From Maribacter algarum (ex Zhang et al. 2020) (GTDB taxonomy: Bacteria > Bacteroidota > Bacteroidia > Flavobacteriales > Flavobacteriaceae): DNA of 64,000 bases. Of the stretch, positions 28,523 to 37,500 are shown in pieces. Each line of letters opens with the position of its first letter. Position 1 is the first letter of the stretch. The stretch is from positions 310,001-374,000 of the forward strand of contig NZ_VATY01000001.1 in the NCBI RefSeq assembly GCF_005885635.1, written 5' to 3'. Made by a program: the position numbers and the translations under genes. The notes beneath the pieces are model-generated. The model saw nothing but the letters and a program-made list of their open reading frames with translations, was not told the DNA's origin and searched no databases.

Positions 28523-29067
28523 TTTACACGTAGTCTGAACTTACCGCTAGACTTCAAGGTGATAAGGGGATCTGGCAAAGTTGAAACACTGGTATTGTCC
28601 CCCAAATTTGTGGCGGTAACTCGTATGGTTGAAAGGGTTTTTATAATGTCTATACTTCTACCTGAATCGCCATAGGCAATCTCACGCTGAATGATGGCCG
28701 TCGGCGCTGGTTCAATTGAAAATATTTCGGTATCGGTAACGGTGTCGGCCTCATCCAAAAGCTCTACAGTAATAGCTAATTCCTTACTCGTTGTATTTTC
28801 CACAACAAAAGTTATTGTCCCATCAAGAACCCTATCAGCAAATATGTCTGAACTAAAAGCATCAAAATTGAAGTTTTGACTAAAAACATTGGTTCCTGAA
28901 ATTAAGTTTATGAGATCCTCCTGTGCTTCAAGGTAAAGAATACCCGCCTCATATGTAGGCGTAGCTTCTAAATCATCGAATTGGTTAAAATCAAGTTCTT
29001 CTGTACAAGCGCTCATACCGCCGAGGAGCAGCATAACAAACAATACACTTTGAAGTATTCTTTTCAT
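28519..29067 (-). CDS. Lipoprotein coupled to the DUF5723-like barrel
   Basis: 182 residues. The lipobox is GGMSAC and the mature start CTEELDFNQFDDLEATP is strongly acidic, consistent with export to the cell surface. The rest is a small beta-rich domain (FVVENTTSKELAITVELLDEADTVTDTEIFSI). No family name is recognised. The stop overlaps the start of the barrel gene by 4 bases. A lipoprotein translated together with a barrel suggests a two-part surface complex (inference). The nucleotidase gene lies 58 bases further upstream on the same strand. Confidence 0.75.
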   Translation of the reverse strand: MKRILQSVLFVMLLLGGMSACTEELDFNQFDDLEATPTYEAGILYLEAQEDLINLISGTNVFSQNFNFDAFSSDIFADRVLDGTITFVVENTTSKELAITVELLDEADTVTDTEIFSIEPAPTAIIQREIAYGDSGRSIDIIKTLSTIRVTATNLGDNTSVSTLPDPLITLKSSGKFRLRVK

Positions 29068-29125
29068 CGAATAAACCTTTTAATAAACAACAGGAAAGAA
29101 GTACTTTACCCTACTTATGATAACT

Positions 29126-29815
29126 CTACAAAAAGCTTTTTATTTCACTTAAATCTTGAATGATTGGGCAAAACTCGTGGAAAGGTTCTTTATGTGCGTT
29201 AAAATGCAATATGTGAAATCCGGAATCTCTTGCTCCAAGAATATCGGCTTCAAGGCTATCTCCAATCATCAGGGCATTTTTTGAAGCAATATTTGCCTTG
29301 TTGAGTGCCAATTCGAAAATTATTGGATTCGGTTTTTTTACACCGGCCATTTCAGAATCAATGACATGTTCAAAATACCCATCTATATTGGAGTTTCGGA
29401 GCTTTTTTCCTTGAATTTCCTGAAAACCGTTAGTGATAATATGTAGTTTGTATTTGGGCTTTAAGTATTCTAAAACTTCCATTGCATTAGGAAAAAGGTG
29501 ATTGTAAGAGGACAAATACAGAATATATTCTTCAGATAACTTGTGAATCATTTCATCTACGACGGAAAGTCCCAATTTATCAAATACGGATTTCAAACGC
29601 TGATATCTCAGGGCTTCCTTGGTGATTTTTTCTTCACGATATAACTTCCAAAAAGCCAAATTAGCTGGAACGTAGACCTGTAAGAAATCGGAAAGACTTA
29701 CTGGAATATTATTCTCAGATAGAATTTTTTCAAAAGTAAGTGCCGAATTCTTCTCGAAATCCCAAAGTGTATGGTCCAAATCAAAAAATACATCGGTTAC
29801 AATTTCTTTAAACAT
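29126..29815 (-). CDS. YjjG-type HAD-family pyrimidine nucleotidase
   Basis: 229 residues from ATG 29815 (MFKEIVTDVFFDLDHTLWDFE). The frame extends to a GTG at 29824. All four HAD motifs are present: DLDHT (I), IITNGFQ (II), lysine in GVKKPNPIIF (III) and MIGDSLEADI (IV). The family dephosphorylates (noncanonical) pyrimidine nucleoside monophosphates, a house-cleaning role. The start overlaps the end of the upstream deacetylase-like gene by 8 bases, so the two are co-translated. Confidence 0.88.
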   Translation of the reverse strand: MFKEIVTDVFFDLDHTLWDFEKNSALTFEKILSENNIPVSLSDFLQVYVPANLAFWKLYREEKITKEALRYQRLKSVFDKLGLSVVDEMIHKLSEEYILYLSSYNHLFPNAMEVLEYLKPKYKLHIITNGFQEIQGKKLRNSNIDGYFEHVIDSEMAGVKKPNPIIFELALNKANIASKNALMIGDSLEADILGARDSGFHILHFNAHKEPFHEFCPIIQDLSEIKSFL

Positions 29816-31103
29816 GAAATTCACTTAATACGGATTCATATAATATTTTCCAATCTCTGGATTTTTGGCCGCCAAGAAGTTCAATGGAAAAAACGCTTGT
29901 AAAATCTCCATTCACATTTTTAACCCTTTGATACAATGCACTAATCTTTTGTGAAATTTCTTCTTTAGATGCCATACTCACCAGAGCATAATCGTGAAAA
30001 GCAAATGGATGAACGCGAATGGGTTGTTGCAACTCAAGATTAATATCATAAAAGTAAAATGGAGTACATGTTCCTGCTCTAAAACCTATCTCATGGGTAT
30101 ATCCCATAGTATAGTCATCAGTAAACTCGGCATCTACTAGATTTCTATAGGTATTTGGGACATCAACGCGATTATAGCGCATTCGCGAGGAAGTCACGTC
30201 GCGATTTATTACATCTGAAAGTCTCTTTTTCTCATTCTTTAAAAGAATAATGTCTTCGAAAGAACTATATGAAGCCGCAAGTGCAACCGTACTATAATCG
30301 GCAATCGATTTAATCAAAAATTTAAACCTATTATTATTTGGAGAAAGGTTTTTGTCATAGGTGGAATAAGAAGCAAACTGAAAAAAGAACATGCTCTTCA
30401 CGGTAAACTTTTTATGCAGATTAATCAAATAACCATAATTGTCGAAAGGATCCTTTTTCGGATTAAACCAAACCCCTATGCGTCGCCCGACTCTTCGCAA
30501 TTTGAAGGACCCCAAGTCATATAATAGTCCAGCCACACTCCTAGTGAATCCACGATGGGCAAATCCATGCGAAGTGGTTACATCCATAACTGAAGTGTAT
30601 TTATAGGCTCTCTTCTTAAATTCCAAATTGGGAAAACGCTCTTTCAGTTTTGCCAATAACTTAAAAGCCCAAATGTCGACCACAGGCTGTTGTAAAAATC
30701 CATTTTGATAAGCAATGCTTTCTTTAGGCGGAAATCGGCCGTGCATATCTTTTACATGGGGTAAATACTCCTCATACCGACTTAGCAAATAAAAGCTAGC
30801 TGAAAAAATGTCAAAAGGAATGGTGCTTCGCTCACCAGCAGTAAAAAAACAAGGAACACCTTCCCAATCAGAAACGCTAATTTGAATATCATTGATACCC
30901 TGCTCAAAAAGCAAATCATTACTTCGAATGAAAAATTCATTCTGTAAAGGCTGTTTGGTATAAGTAACTTTTGCTCCGGAATGCTTTATGAAATCTTCAA
31001 CCTTAGTAGTAAAGGTAACATCTATCCCCAAAGTTCTGGTGAAGATGTGTTTCATTGTATAACTGAAACGAGGGGTAATCTTATGGGTATAGATTAATAA
31101 CAT
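29808..31103 (-). CDS. Polysaccharide-deacetylase-like protein
   Basis: 431 residues. It opens MLLIYTHKITPRFSYTMKHIF. The N-terminal 130 residues form a separate domain (FEQGINDIQISVSDWEGVPCFF, then SRYEEYLPH). The rest resembles the NodB-like deacetylase fold of a flavobacterial family (YTSVMDVTTSHGFAHRGFTRS, then MRYNRVDVPNTYRNLVDAEFTDDYTMGYTHEIGFRAGTC). The motif-1 Asp-Asp pair of active NodB enzymes appears as VMDVT, so catalytic competence is uncertain. A second possible start is M17 (31055). No signal peptide is obvious. It forms an operon with the overlapping HAD gene. Confidence 0.75.
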   Translation of the reverse strand: MLLIYTHKITPRFSYTMKHIFTRTLGIDVTFTTKVEDFIKHSGAKVTYTKQPLQNEFFIRSNDLLFEQGINDIQISVSDWEGVPCFFTAGERSTIPFDIFSASFYLLSRYEEYLPHVKDMHGRFPPKESIAYQNGFLQQPVVDIWAFKLLAKLKERFPNLEFKKRAYKYTSVMDVTTSHGFAHRGFTRSVAGLLYDLGSFKLRRVGRRIGVWFNPKKDPFDNYGYLINLHKKFTVKSMFFFQFASYSTYDKNLSPNNNRFKFLIKSIADYSTVALAASYSSFEDIILLKNEKKRLSDVINRDVTSSRMRYNRVDVPNTYRNLVDAEFTDDYTMGYTHEIGFRAGTCTPFYFYDINLELQQPIRVHPFAFHDYALVSMASKEEISQKISALYQRVKNVNGDFTSVFSIELLGGQKSRDWKILYESVLSEFHV

Positions 31104-31131
31104 GAATATCTTAATTCAGAAAAATACGATT

Positions 31132-31830
31132 TTATAAAACGCCTTCGTCTGCAAAACTAAAATATTCCTTTTGGGTAATGATTAAATGGTCTAAAACTTT
31201 TATATCAAGTGCTTCGGCGGCAACCTTTAACTTTTGTGTTATTTGTTTGTCGGCATTGCTTGGTTTTAGTGTTCCCGATGGATGATTATGTGCTAAGATT
31301 AAAGCTACCGCACCTAGTTCTAATGCTTGTTTCATTACCAACCGGACATCTACCAAAGTGCCAGTAATTCCCCCTTTGCTTAGCTGGGCCCGATGTAGGA
31401 CTTTGTTGGAATTGTTTAGATAAACAATCCAAAATTCTTCGTGTTCCAACTCTCCCATGATAGGCTGTAAAAGCTCAAAAACACCTTTACTACTTTGAAT
31501 TTTTGTGACTTTCTGAGCTTCTTCTCCCCTTCTGCGCCTTCCCATTTCTAATGCTGCGGCAATGGTTACGGCTTTCGCTTCGCCAATTCCTTTGAATGCC
31601 ATAAGTTGTTTTATGGAAAGTTTTCCCAGATCATTAAGATTGTTGTTTACCGATGCTAATATCCGTTTCGAAAGTTCTACGGCGCTTTCGTTTCGGTTTC
31701 CGGAGCCAATCAGAATAGCTATGAGTTCCGCATCTGAAAGCACAGCTTTACCTTTCTGTACTAATTTTTCCCGCGGTTTATCATCGTCAGACCAATTTTT
31801 AATGGAGAGGGAAGCACGTTTTTCTTGCAT
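31132..31830 (-). CDS. radC: RadC/JAMM-domain protein
   Basis: 232 residues from ATG 31830 (MQEKRASLSIKNWSDDDKPREKL). The frame extends to 31872 but the longer start adds unrelated hydrophobic residues. An N-terminal helix-hairpin-helix-like region (FKGIGEAKAVTIAAALEMG) is followed by the JAMM/MPN metalloprotease-like domain with LAHNHPSGTLKPSNADKQIT, which has the HxHPSGxxxPSxxD metal-site signature intact. RadC was once linked to DNA repair; its biochemical role is unresolved. It is divergent from the DUF1569 gene. Confidence 0.93.
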   Translation of the reverse strand: MQEKRASLSIKNWSDDDKPREKLVQKGKAVLSDAELIAILIGSGNRNESAVELSKRILASVNNNLNDLGKLSIKQLMAFKGIGEAKAVTIAAALEMGRRRRGEEAQKVTKIQSSKGVFELLQPIMGELEHEEFWIVYLNNSNKVLHRAQLSKGGITGTLVDVRLVMKQALELGAVALILAHNHPSGTLKPSNADKQITQKLKVAAEALDIKVLDHLIITQKEYFSFADEGVL

Positions 31831-31906
31831 TTCTAAAAATAAGATAAATCTTACAAATATGAAATTGTCCAATAAAGCATACTTTTATGGCTCAAATCCG
31901 ATAGCA

Positions 31907-32347
31907 ATGAAATCCCTTTTTGAAGAATCTACTTATAATGAAGTTTTAGCGCGAATTGATTCGCTTAATGAAAATTCTGAACGGCAATGGGGTAAGATGA
32001 CAGTTGGACAAATGGTTTGGCATTGTCAATTTCCATTTGTGATTGGAATCAAAAACAAGGACAAAGGAAATGGAAATATCTTCGTTCGAACCTTCTTTAA
32101 AAAGCAGATGTATTCAGACAAACCTTTTCGAAAGAATCTACCAACAGCTCCAAACCTAAAGGCAAAAGAAAAAAGGGATTTAATTACAGAGAAAGCAAAA
32201 TTAAGACAATTGGTTGCTGATTTTTATGAGTGTAGAACTCGTATGGAATGGAACCCACATCCCATATTTGGAAAATTCACACATGAACAATGGGGAAAGA
32301 TGGAGTACAAACATCTGGACCACCACTTGACACAATTTGGAGTCTAA
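31907..32347 (+). CDS. DUF1569 (DinB-like) protein
   Basis: 146 residues from ATG 31907 (MKSLFEESTYNEVLARI). An ATG at 31859 in the same frame would give 162 residues and is the alternative. Histidines likely to bind a metal in a DinB-type four-helix bundle are visible in VGQMVWHCQFPF and in the C-terminal FTHEQWGKMEYKHLDHHLTQFGV. The family is of unknown function. The gene's stop overlaps that of the small convergent 32344 gene by 4 bases. Confidence 0.85.
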   Translation: MKSLFEESTYNEVLARIDSLNENSERQWGKMTVGQMVWHCQFPFVIGIKNKDKGNGNIFVRTFFKKQMYSDKPFRKNLPTAPNLKAKEKRDLITEKAKLRQLVADFYECRTRMEWNPHPIFGKFTHEQWGKMEYKHLDHHLTQFGV

Positions 32348-32526
32348 TCGTCTTCTGACTGAATCTCTTGGTGTTCGATTTTAGCCCTAGTATCATTTAC
32401 CATTCTATCTTCTTCTAGAATAACATTGGAAATACCCAACATACAGGCTATCATAAAAAGGGATAGTTTTCGCTTTAAAAATCGATATGCAGCATTTATA
32501 AGAGTGGCTTTCTGCTCTTTGGTCAT
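32344..32526 (-). CDS. Small membrane protein (60 aa), hypothetical
   Basis: 60 residues from ATG 32526, MTKEQKATLINAAYRFLKRK, then a single hydrophobic segment (LSLFMIACMLGISNVIL) and an acidic C-terminus (HEQEIQSEDD-like). The basic-before, acidic-after pattern is that of a small inner-membrane protein. It lies 70 bases downstream of mpl on the same strand, so it may be cotranscribed with it. No family is recognised. Another open frame on the same strand (32405-32587) is a shadow. Confidence 0.55.
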   Translation of the reverse strand: MTKEQKATLINAAYRFLKRKLSLFMIACMLGISNVILEEDRMVNDTRAKIEHQEIQSEDD

Positions 32527-32595
32527 GTAGGGTATTAGTCAAAATACATTCCAGACACGCTGTACCTGACAAATATGCAGCTAGCAATCAACGCC

Positions 32596-33954
32596 TTAAG
32601 ATTCTACAGTGGCTTTCAGCGCTTCCAAATCCAATCCGCCATAATTACCTGAACTCATTAGAAGTAAGGTGGAGTTATCAAAGTTTTGACCAAAAACATA
32701 GTTATGAAATTCTTCGGCATTGGTGTATATTTTCAAATCGGGGCGTTCAAAGGCTTCCTTAATTTGCTCTCCGCTCACGGGTTCCAATTTTTTGATAGCG
32801 ACTGACTCTGGCAAATAGAAAACTACTGCAACATCCGCGGCATCTAAAGCGCCCATATACTCCTTTAAAAATTCCGGATTAAAACTACTATAGGTATGCA
32901 ATTCCAAACAAGCGATTAGTTTTCTATCGGGGTATTGTTCCTTCACAGCATTTGTGGTCGCAGCAACTTTACTGGGTGAGTGGGCAAAGTCTTTATAGGC
33001 AACACTAGTCTTCCCCTCTGCAATTTTCTCTAATCGTTTTGAAGCCCCGGAGAAAGTTGCAATCGCCTCATAGAAATCATCTTCGTCTACACCCATGTTT
33101 TGGCAAATCCATTTGGCGCCTGCTAGGTTGTTCAGATTATGTTTGCCAAAAACTTCAATCGGCATTGGTCCTTCGGGAGTTTCCAAAAGTGTTTCTCCAT
33201 CTTTAACAGCGTACTCGGGGGTTTGATAAGGCAACTTTCGAATCGCATTTTCCGAAGCTTCTACAACCTTTTTAACTTCTACATCTTCTTCATTGTAAGT
33301 GATGCTTCCTCCCTTGACAATACTATCCACAAAAATCTGGAATTGCTCCACATAGTTTTCAAAAGTGGGAAACACATTAATATGATCCCAAGCGATTCCG
33401 CTTAACAAAGCGATATTGGGTTGGTACAAATGGAATTTCGGCCTTCTATCGATAGGTGATGAGAGATATTCATCTCCCTCTAAAACAATAAAGTCATTTT
33501 CTTCGGTCAGATGCACCATGCGGTCAAAACCATCCAACTGCGCGCCTACCATAAAATCCACAGGGCGGTCGTGATAATTCAACACATGAAGAATCATTGA
33601 GGTAATGGTGGTTTTACCATGACTTCCGCCGATTACCACTCTTGTTTTATTCTTCGATTGCTCGTATAGAAATTCCGGATAGGAATAAATTTTCAACCCC
33701 AATTCTTGCGACTTCAACAATTCAGGATTATCAGGTTTGGCATGCATACCCAAAATAACAGCATCGATATCTGAATGTAATTTCTCAGGAAACCATCCGA
33801 ACTTTTCAGGTAGCAAACCTTTGTCTGCCAATCGGCTTTTAGAAGGTTCGAAAATGACATCGTCACTTCCGGTAATTATATATCCTTTAAAATCTAATGC
33901 TAAGGCGAGATTGTGCATCGCACTGCCACCTATGGCGATAAAATGAATTTGCAT
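32596..33954 (-). CDS. mpl: UDP-N-acetylmuramate:L-alanyl-gamma-D-glutamyl-meso-DAP ligase
   Basis: 452 residues. The N-terminal Rossmann domain opens MQIHFIAIGGSAMHNLALAL, where GGSAMHNLA is the Mpl version of the MurC GIGGIGMSG motif. The Mur ligase P-loop is GGSHGKTTITSM (about residue 110), followed by a central domain (LEGDEYLSSPIDRRPKF) and a C-terminal domain with KDFAHSPSKVAATTNAVKEQ. The enzyme joins recycled tripeptide to UDP-MurNAc in peptidoglycan recycling. Size is typical. It is divergent from the cupin gene and precedes the 60-residue membrane protein. Confidence 0.95.
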   Translation of the reverse strand: MQIHFIAIGGSAMHNLALALDFKGYIITGSDDVIFEPSKSRLADKGLLPEKFGWFPEKLHSDIDAVILGMHAKPDNPELLKSQELGLKIYSYPEFLYEQSKNKTRVVIGGSHGKTTITSMILHVLNYHDRPVDFMVGAQLDGFDRMVHLTEENDFIVLEGDEYLSSPIDRRPKFHLYQPNIALLSGIAWDHINVFPTFENYVEQFQIFVDSIVKGGSITYNEEDVEVKKVVEASENAIRKLPYQTPEYAVKDGETLLETPEGPMPIEVFGKHNLNNLAGAKWICQNMGVDEDDFYEAIATFSGASKRLEKIAEGKTSVAYKDFAHSPSKVAATTNAVKEQYPDRKLIACLELHTYSSFNPEFLKEYMGALDAADVAVVFYLPESVAIKKLEPVSGEQIKEAFERPDLKIYTNAEEFHNYVFGQNFDNSTLLLMSSGNYGGLDLEALKATVES

Positions 33955-34044
33955 GAAGTAGTAATTATTGTGTAAAGATAGGAATTGAAGTTAGCTTCGA
34001 AAACCACCACATTATATTTATCTTAGTTGTAAATACAAAATACC

Positions 34045-34362
34045 ATGAACCTCAACCTCTCCAACATTCAATCCAAAGAAATCATGCCAGGTTATCATGG
34101 CAAACTGGTGCATACCGAAACCATGAGTTTGGTTTTTTGGGATGTTGAAAAAGATGCCGTAGTACCGGAACACCATCATGTGCACGAACAAATCATGCAT
34201 ATAATAGAAGGGGAGTTTGAATTTACTTTGGATGGAGAGACCAAAATTTACCATCAAGGAGACATTGTACCTATTGCTTCAAATATCCCACATAGCGGAA
34301 AAGCATTGACTCCCTGTAAATTGATGGATGTATTTAGTCCGGCTAGAGATGAGTATCGGTAA
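34045..34362 (+). CDS. Single-domain cupin protein
   Basis: 105 residues. Cupin motif 1 is PEHHHVHEQIMHIIEGEFEF (metal ligands H, H, E), and motif 2 is GDIVPIASNIPHSG with the third histidine. It is a small metal-binding beta-barrel of the kind found in many oxygenases, isomerases and binding proteins; the specific reaction cannot be inferred. It is divergent from mpl, with 90 bases between starts and a near-consensus TATATTTA box 25 bases upstream. It is followed by a heptanucleotide repeat patch. Confidence 0.9.
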   Translation: MNLNLSNIQSKEIMPGYHGKLVHTETMSLVFWDVEKDAVVPEHHHVHEQIMHIIEGEFEFTLDGETKIYHQGDIVPIASNIPHSGKALTPCKLMDVFSPARDEYR

Positions 34363-34370
34363 AGGCTAAA

Positions 34371-34435
34371 TGCACGATGCACGATGCACGATGCACGATG
34401 CACGATAAAAATCAAAAACATCGAGCACCGAGCAC
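34371..34435. repeat. Heptanucleotide tandem repeat patch
   Basis: Five perfect copies of TGCACGA run from 34371 to 34405. Sixteen bases further comes a second array of two CGAGCAC units (34422-34435), also period 7. Array 1 lies 9 bases past the cupin stop. A related period-7 array is at 48994-49028. Period and composition differ from the surrounding AT-rich sequence. Confidence 0.85.
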
Positions 34436-34502
34436 CAAATAGCTAACCTTTCTCCCTAACCCAAAAGTACTCTTCCCTCAATTTTCATTGTTTTCAGGGG
34501 GT

Positions 34503-34530
34503 TTTGGCTTCACCTTTGTACGTAAATTTG
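34503..34530 (+). promoter_or_regulatory. Probable promoter of the alpha-2-macroglobulin-like gene
   Basis: TTTG (34503-34506), 16 bases, then TAAATTTG (34523-34530), an exact TAnnTTTG. Spacing is 3 short of the consensus 19. The box ends 64 bases before the ATG at 34595, a longer leader than most in this window. Confidence 0.5.
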
Positions 34531-34594
34531 AAATTGTATACCTTAAGTAGAGCTAAATCGTTCTATGTATAGCGTATAGCTTAAGAAACTCGTA

Positions 34595-37500
34595 ATGAAA
34601 CATCTAGTAACGATATTAACGATAATTCTATTTTCTCAAATGGCGCAAGCGCAGAAAAATAATGAATCTTTCGAAACACTTTGGAAACAAGTTGAAAAAC
34701 TTGAGAACGAAGCGTTGACGAAGTCCGCGCTGAAAGTGGTGACTTCCATTTCTGAAAAGGCGAAAAAGGAAAAAAATTCAGCTCAAATCATAAAAGCTTT
34801 GTTGTACGCTTCAAAGTATGCCATGACCTTGGAAGAAGATGCCCAAATAAAAATCATCAATGATTTCAAATCGGAAATTGCAAAGGCAGAATCGCCCACC
34901 AGAAACGTATTGGAAAGTTATCTGGCAGGACTATTCTGGCAGTATTTTCAACAAAACAGATATCAGTTTTACAACCGGACTAAAACCGATGTAAAAGTAG
35001 ATTCAATAGATTTCAGAACGTGGGATTTGACCACCTTGTTCCAAGAAATAAGCGTTCATTTTGATGCTTCATTGCAGAATGAAACAGCATTGAAACAAAC
35101 TCTGGTTTCCGATTTTGATGTTATTTTGAATAAACAAACTAATACCCAAGAATATCGCCCTACCCTCTTTGATTTATTGGCACATAACGCACTTAGTTTT
35201 TATAAAACAAGTGAAAACAACATAACACGTCCGGCAGATAAGTTTGAAATTGATGACCCAGACTTGCTCTGCGACGGAGTAGCTTTTTCTGCTATAAACA
35301 TCGATATTGCAGATGCAACCTCCATGCAAGCCAAAGCGCTCTGCATTTATCAAAAGTTATTATTGCAACATCTTCCTAGCGCAAAGCCCTACACCTTTGC
35401 TGAAATCAATATTGAACGTCTGAACTTTATACATCAAAACGCAACCTTTGAAAATAAAGATGCCCAATTTCTCGAAGTATTACAGAATTCTGCTTCAGCC
35501 ACAAAAGGAAGCTTGGCATCAGGTTTATATAAGTTTCAAATGGCTTCAGTATTAAACCGTCAAGGCAATTCATTTCATCCTAAAACCAACGAGGAAAACC
35601 GTTGGAAAACGAAAGAAGCACTAGCCATTTGTGAGCAGGTAATTAAAGAATTACCAGATAGTAGAGGTGCAGAACAATGCAAATCTTTGAAATCACAAAT
35701 TCTTCAGAAGAGTTTGCAACTAACGGCGGAAAGACATATTCCTATCAATACGACTTCTCGTTTCTTAGTGAATTACAAAAACCTCGATGGCTTATCACTT
35801 ACAGCAAGAAGGGCGACACAGAGAGAACTCAATAAAATACAAGAGCTATATCCGAAGGAAAAAATATTGGATTTCATTAAAAAGCTACCTATTGCCAAAA
35901 CTTGGGAGGCTGACTTAAAAAATGAAAATGACTACCAAATGCACAGCACGGAAATTTCGATGCCACCTTTAGAAAATGGTCAATATGTGATTTTGGCAAT
36001 GCCAAAAGGTGAAGTGAACAAAGACTTTTCATATAGTCCGGTGCAAGCAACCAACATAGCTTTGGCAGAAACTCGAACAAATACCCATCAGTACTTTCAA
36101 GTTATCAATAGACATAACGGGAAACCTATCGCTGGGGCTAAACTTACTTTTCGATATCGAATAAATTATGATGGCCAACGTCTGAGCAAAAACTTCACAG
36201 CTGATAAAATGGGGAATATTACCATTCCCTTAAACAATGAAAACTGGAGTGATGTTAGCGTATCGGTAAATTCAGCCAAGGATTGGGCCTATTTCAAAGA
36301 TTATTATGTCAACCGAATGTATCATCAGAATAAGAATGTGGTCAATTATTCGTGTTTCTTATTTACCGACAGAAGTATCTACAGGCCCGGGCAGCCTCTA
36401 TATTTTAAAGGAATTACTATTGAAAACAATAATGGCGTTTCTTCGATTTTAGAGAATGAAACTGTTTCTGTTCAACTAAAGGATGTAAACGGACAAGTAC
36501 TAAAAACAACCGAGTTCACAACCAATGATTATGGCTCTTTTTCTGGGGAATTCATATTACCGAACAATGGTTTAACGGGAGAGTTTTCAATGCTAGTCCT
36601 TTCCAATAAAATCGCTTTAAGCGGATATGCGAATTTCTCGGTGGAAGAATACAAACGTCCAAAATTCGCAACTTCATTTGAACCTGTAACGGAAACCTAT
36701 AAAGTCAATGATAGTGTAACTGTAAAAGGAAACGCTACCGCATACGCGGGAAGTAATATTACCGATGCAAAAGTCGTCTATCGTGTAAAACGAGTAGTCT
36801 ATTATCCAAGATGGTGCTATTGGTATTATCCTAATCTTAGTAGTTCTCCACATGAGATTGCACATGGGGAAACTTCCACCGATGCCTCTGGAAAATATGA
36901 AATCGATTTTAAGGCTATTCCCGACAACGGAGTGGATAAAAATAATATGCCCACCTTTAGTTATGAGGTGACTGCCGATGTTACTGATATTAACGGAGAA
37001 ACACATAGCACCACAACTCTTGTAACTGTCGGCTATCACACCATGACGGCGAATATGTATATGGCTAATCCGTTTGATAAGGATTCCAAAGAAAATAAAC
37101 TTAGTATTTCAACTAACAATCTAAACGGACAATTTGTTCCCGCGAAAGGAGTCGTTAGGATGTATAAATTAGAGGCGCCTGAAAGTGTAAATCGTCCGAG
37201 AACTTGGCCTGCACCTGATTATTCAGGATGGTCAAAAAGTGAGTTCAAGAAACTTTATCCGCATGATGCGTTTGACAATGAGCATGACCCATCGAAGTGG
37301 GAAAAAGGCGAGCTCGTTTGGCAAACAAATTTCGATACGTCAAAAGCCAAAGAAATCTCTCTTGGGAATACCAAAAAATGGCTATCCGGAAAATACGTGC
37401 TTGAATTAGAAAGCAAAGACAAATTTGGAATGCCTGTAAAAGACATCTTTCAAACGACGCTCTTTAGCCATTCGGATAAAAAATTGGCAGATAATGGTCT

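Noticed and set aside
31562-31858. Extension of the DUF1569 frame back to 31562
   Set aside because: It overlaps radC on the opposite strand and shows no similarity to the family.
32405-32587. Minus-strand ORF of 60 codons (MLAAYLSGTA...)
   Set aside because: It is a frame overlapping the better-supported 60-residue membrane protein and has low-complexity, cysteine-rich, unlikely composition.
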